From Punica granatum (Eukaryota; Streptophyta; Magnoliopsida; Myrtales; Lythraceae), in the NCBI RefSeq assembly GCF_007655135.1, contig NC_045127.1, positions 1,426,001 to 1,490,000 of the forward strand: DNA of 64,000 nt. Direction: 5' to 3'. The translations under genes and the position numbers were made by a program. The notes under the pieces are model-generated. The model was not told the origin of the DNA and ran no database searches. It worked only from the letters and a program-made list of their open reading frames with translations. Positions 61,203 through 64,000 of this stretch are shown here, in pieces. Within the stretch, counting starts at the first letter, position 1. Each line of letters begins with the position of its first letter.

Positions 61203-61578
61203 TTTTGGTGTGCCAAAGTCATTTTCAAGGAGGCAGTGATAGTTGTGAATAAGAGAGGGCCGTATCTTTTGCATTAGGGATCTTATTTAATCATTGTACA
61301 GAGCGGCATTTTGGGAAATAAAGGGTTCATTTGACCTACTACCCATTTTGTGTTTATAGTAGTGAGTCACAGGGGGGGTTCCATGCCTGTCATCTCTGAT
61401 GATCAGATGGATCTCAGTAAAGGCCGATAGTTGTGGTTCCCGAGCTTCGTATGTTGGTTGAATAACCATATCAGGATCGTTACTTACGTAGACAGGTTCA
61501 GGACGATCCGATTGATGGGAGAAAAAGCTCGATCTTTAAAAGCTTCATCCTAATCATGACCGAGAGATGTTATGTTTC

Positions 61579-61912
61579 TGTTATGACCTAAATCAATTGT
61601 AAGGTATGAAATTTGTCCCCATATTGATTGTATGGGTAATTGGTACAAGATTCATAGACTAAATGGGCTCTCCCACCTACTAGATTAGTCTTTTGGATCG
61701 GGCTGTAGTGATGGCCTACAGAGTAGTGGCTCGGGAAAGAGCCGACCGTGACCAACGAGGACGTCGGTCCTTAAGGGGGGGACGAATATTATGACCTAAA
61801 TCAATTGCAATGTATGAGACTTGTTTCACATTAATTGTATAGACAATTTGTAAGAGATTTATAGACTGAATGGGTTTTTCCACTTACTAAATTAGCCTTT
61901 TGGGTCAGGCTG
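61579..61912 (+). mobile_element. Small TRIM-like element with two direct terminal repeats
   Basis: The direct repeats 61579-61705 and 61787-61912 share ttatgacctaaatcaattg and ttttgg-tcgggctg-like ends and are roughly 75-80% identical by eye. The 81-bp interior ends in ttaagggggggacga, a good polypurine tract. No coding capacity. The primer-binding site is not obvious and target duplications are not resolved, so it could alternatively be a plain tandem duplication. Confidence 0.5.
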
Positions 61913-63065
61913 TCCCGTTTGGTTTATCCTAGGGAATCTCAAAAAAATCAAAGGAGCCCAGCTATGATCTGATCTGATTTGTTTTGCCTCTTTTTCTTTT
62001 TCACAAGGCAAAGTTTTGGAGTTTGAATTGCTTATCATCGATTATCACGATCCATCTTTTTCTTTTTTCTTCCCTCCACCCCTTAACAGTGTGTTGTGTT
62101 GTGTTGTGTTGAGTTGTTGGCCAAATAGTCAAGGATTCTGTCCCTCTGCATGTGCTGACAATACTTCTTTACACTTTTCCCTGCTTTACCTCGGATGCCC
62201 CTGCCTGCATCTCAACCTTCTCATATGTAGTTCGGCTTATTGGCTGATACCGAGACTAGTTCGATTTTGGCTGGGATTGAGGTTAATTTTCTTTGGGCAT
62301 GCGCTTGACTACGGTCAAATTTTCTGCTTACAATGTAATGCATAAGAATTATGTGAATTTTCGGAACTTCGTGAGTGAAGATTCCATTGCAGCTCTTTTT
62401 TTTTTTTTTCTTTTTTCTTTTTTTCCTTTTATGGGGCCAAATATTTCAACTAAATCTTGAAAAAGCAAAAAAATATACAGGAATTTATTAAAACGAGGTG
62501 GTGGTGGTTTTGTAATTATGGCGAAACATGATGGGCATTGAATAAGGGAGTCAGGTCGCCTCCCCTCCTCATTCAAAATCCCACTGGTTCGTCTCTTTCA
62601 AATAGGCCCCTTTCTTGAACTCCATGAAAACTTCCAAACGGAGACTTCATTTTCAAAAAGAATCATCCGACAAAAACAAACAGAGCAACAAATACTAAAA
62701 TAACACCGGACAACGCTCCATAGCTGCAGAACACTTCCTTTCCCTCCCCTTCCCTCCCCAGTTTCTGGATTCATTCATCAATCTCCCCGAGTCTTCCTTC
62801 CGTCCGACCCCTCATTGTCCGGCTTGTGATCTGCCCGGTAATGCTGCTGCTCCCATCTTTTTCTTGCTTCATTTCTCGCTTCATCTTAGATCCATTGAGT
62901 AGACTGAGAAGATTTGAATGGAAATCGGAACTGCTTTGGGGGGGAAAAAAAAAGTTTGTGGAGGATTTAATATTGGGTTGTTGTTGATTTGGTGCTTCTT
63001 TGTTGCAAAGGTTTTGATTCTGTAGTGCCCAGTTGCAGAGGCTGAACTAAGAGCAAGACAAAAGG
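61913..63065 (+). promoter_or_regulatory. Intergenic and 5' leader of the Ser/Pro-rich gene, with a probable leader intron
   Basis: A T/CT-rich block lies at 62396-62430. From 62720 the sequence is pyrimidine-rich and leader-like. A donor at 62838 (ctgcccg then gtaatg) and an acceptor at 63037-63038 (agttgcag) would remove about 200 bp just ahead of the ATG. The frame at 62016-62345 has no motif. Confidence 0.5.
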
Positions 63066-64000
63066 ATGGTGATGAAGGAGGCAGCTGAAGAGTTGGCTCT
63101 GTTCCTCGAGATGCGGAGACGCGAGCATGAGATCGAGGGAAATGGGATTGGGCTTCTCCCGAGCTCAGACAAAGTCAATGCTCCTCTAGGTCGGGATAGC
63201 TCTTTTGATTCGCTCATCGGTGTTTTTGTATATTCTTTTCCGCGAATGGCATGAATTGATCTGAAGTGAGTTCTGCAATTAGAAAGCGTTTTTTGCTTAA
63301 AAAAATGGAGCTTGAAGTTTTTTGCATCCTGGTCCTTTCTTTGGGTGTAGGGTTGAATCCTCTGAGCACCCCGATATCGAAGACATTGTCCTTGGACCGC
63401 AAGATGGGGGCAGACGAGTTCTTAAACTTGGGGAATGACAAGAATGATCTCCTTTGGTAATGTCCATGTTTCTCAGTCGAGGATTCAATTGTTGTTTCTT
63501 CGATCGGGGACAGAAATACTTAATTTTGTCCGGCCGGTTATGATGTGTACATGGTGATGGGATATAAATAAGACTATCTATACTATTCTTGAACTTAGAC
63601 AGTGTGTGGATAGATCCTATTCTAGCGGTAATTGGTTTAAAGTCTTTGCCCGTGATGTTCCATATATTTCTTGATTCTATAAAGGACTCCCAAGGCACTG
63701 CACGATGCTCCGTAGACTCATTAGTTGCACTTCAAGGCTTATGTGTTATAGAATGGACATCTGAACTCCCCTCATTTTCCTTTTTGAACATTGAAATTAA
63801 GTCAGAAAAGTATAAACTTCAGCTAAGTGTCCCACCATTGAATGCTGCACTAATGCAAATTTGGTTATGACATGTTTGAGACCTCAGTTTTGTATAACAT
63901 CTGGTTCTTATTCACGGGGATTTCTCTCGTGTGCCAGGCTTCTTTCACCACCTGGCTCTCCCCTTCTTAATACCGTGAAGCCTGAGGAATGCGACCCTTT
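63066..64000 (+). CDS. Plant-specific Ser/Pro-rich protein (FLO11/endochitinase-A-like annotation group), 3' cut by the window end
   Basis: Exons 63066-63189, 63351-63456 and 63938-64000 (continuing) join in frame. The start reads MVMKEAAEELALFLEMRRRE, followed by a short acidic, Ser-containing stretch, then KMGADEFLNLGNDKNDLLWL and LSPPGSPLLNTVKPEE. The ...DF/EFLN...K.DY/LLWLL(T/S)PPG(T/S)PL pattern marks a large plant family whose members continue into a long Ser/Pro/Arg-rich tail; its function is unknown to me. An intron in the leader is likely. Only about 98 residues are inside the window. Confidence 0.8.

Noticed and set aside
62016..62345. 109-codon plus-strand frame rich in Leu, Cys and Ser
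   Set aside because: Typical chance product of T-rich DNA; no motif and no leader.

Overview
This window is nuclear DNA of a flowering plant, almost certainly a core eudicot and probably a rosid; the species cannot be fixed from the sequence. The signs are multi-exon genes with short GT-AG introns, plant-specific families (RUS5, AIRP2, thylakoid ADP/ATP carrier, CAX exchanger), plastid DNA fragments in the nucleus, and plant-type retroelements. Exon joins were worked out by hand. Every complete gene model reads through in frame from ATG to stop, which is the main internal check.

Layout. 1-2437 (+): 5'-truncated CTD/SCP-like HAD phosphatase. 3538-11713 (-): 27-exon symplekin (ESP4-like), tail-to-tail with it. 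11.8-20.3 kb: repeat-rich, holding a non-autonomous Mutator-like element with a perfect 10-bp target-site duplication (12336-13715), an LTR-like remnant (about 13.9-14.8 kb), and a decayed Ty1/copia element with a perfect 5-bp duplication (15113-20249). 20294-22324 (-): GDSL esterase, head-to-head with a METTL21-type methyltransferase (23279-25192, +). 25.2-31.3 kb: gene desert with a MITE-like element, a TRIM-like element and a 32-C run. 31328-34345 (+): CAX exchanger. 37402-40398 (+): thylakoid ATP/ADP (PAPS) carrier. 41634-45639 (+): RUS5. 49117-50687 (+): AIRP2 RING ligase. 51631-53611 (+): IMP2-like inner-membrane peptidase with ndhF plastid DNA in its last intron. 53.6-58.6 kb: unassigned coding-like pieces on the minus strand, then about 1.25 kb of plastid ycf2. 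59302-61139 (+): Yippee-like protein. 63066-64000 (+): start of a Ser/Pro-rich protein cut by the window end.

The strongest large-scale observation is gene order. CAX, TAAC, RUS5 and AIRP2 follow each other on one strand, matching the consecutive Arabidopsis loci At5g01490-At5g01520 as I recall them. ESP4 (At5g01400) and a methyltransferase (At5g01470) lie near the same Arabidopsis block. The genes have unrelated roles (mRNA 3'-end processing, cation transport, plastid nucleotide transport, ubiquitination, mitochondrial protein maturation), so this is conserved linkage and not a functional cluster. I saw no CRISPR array, operon or new enzymatic system. The noteworthy signals are transposon structures, decay patterns, organelle insertions and a few unassigned coding-like stretches.
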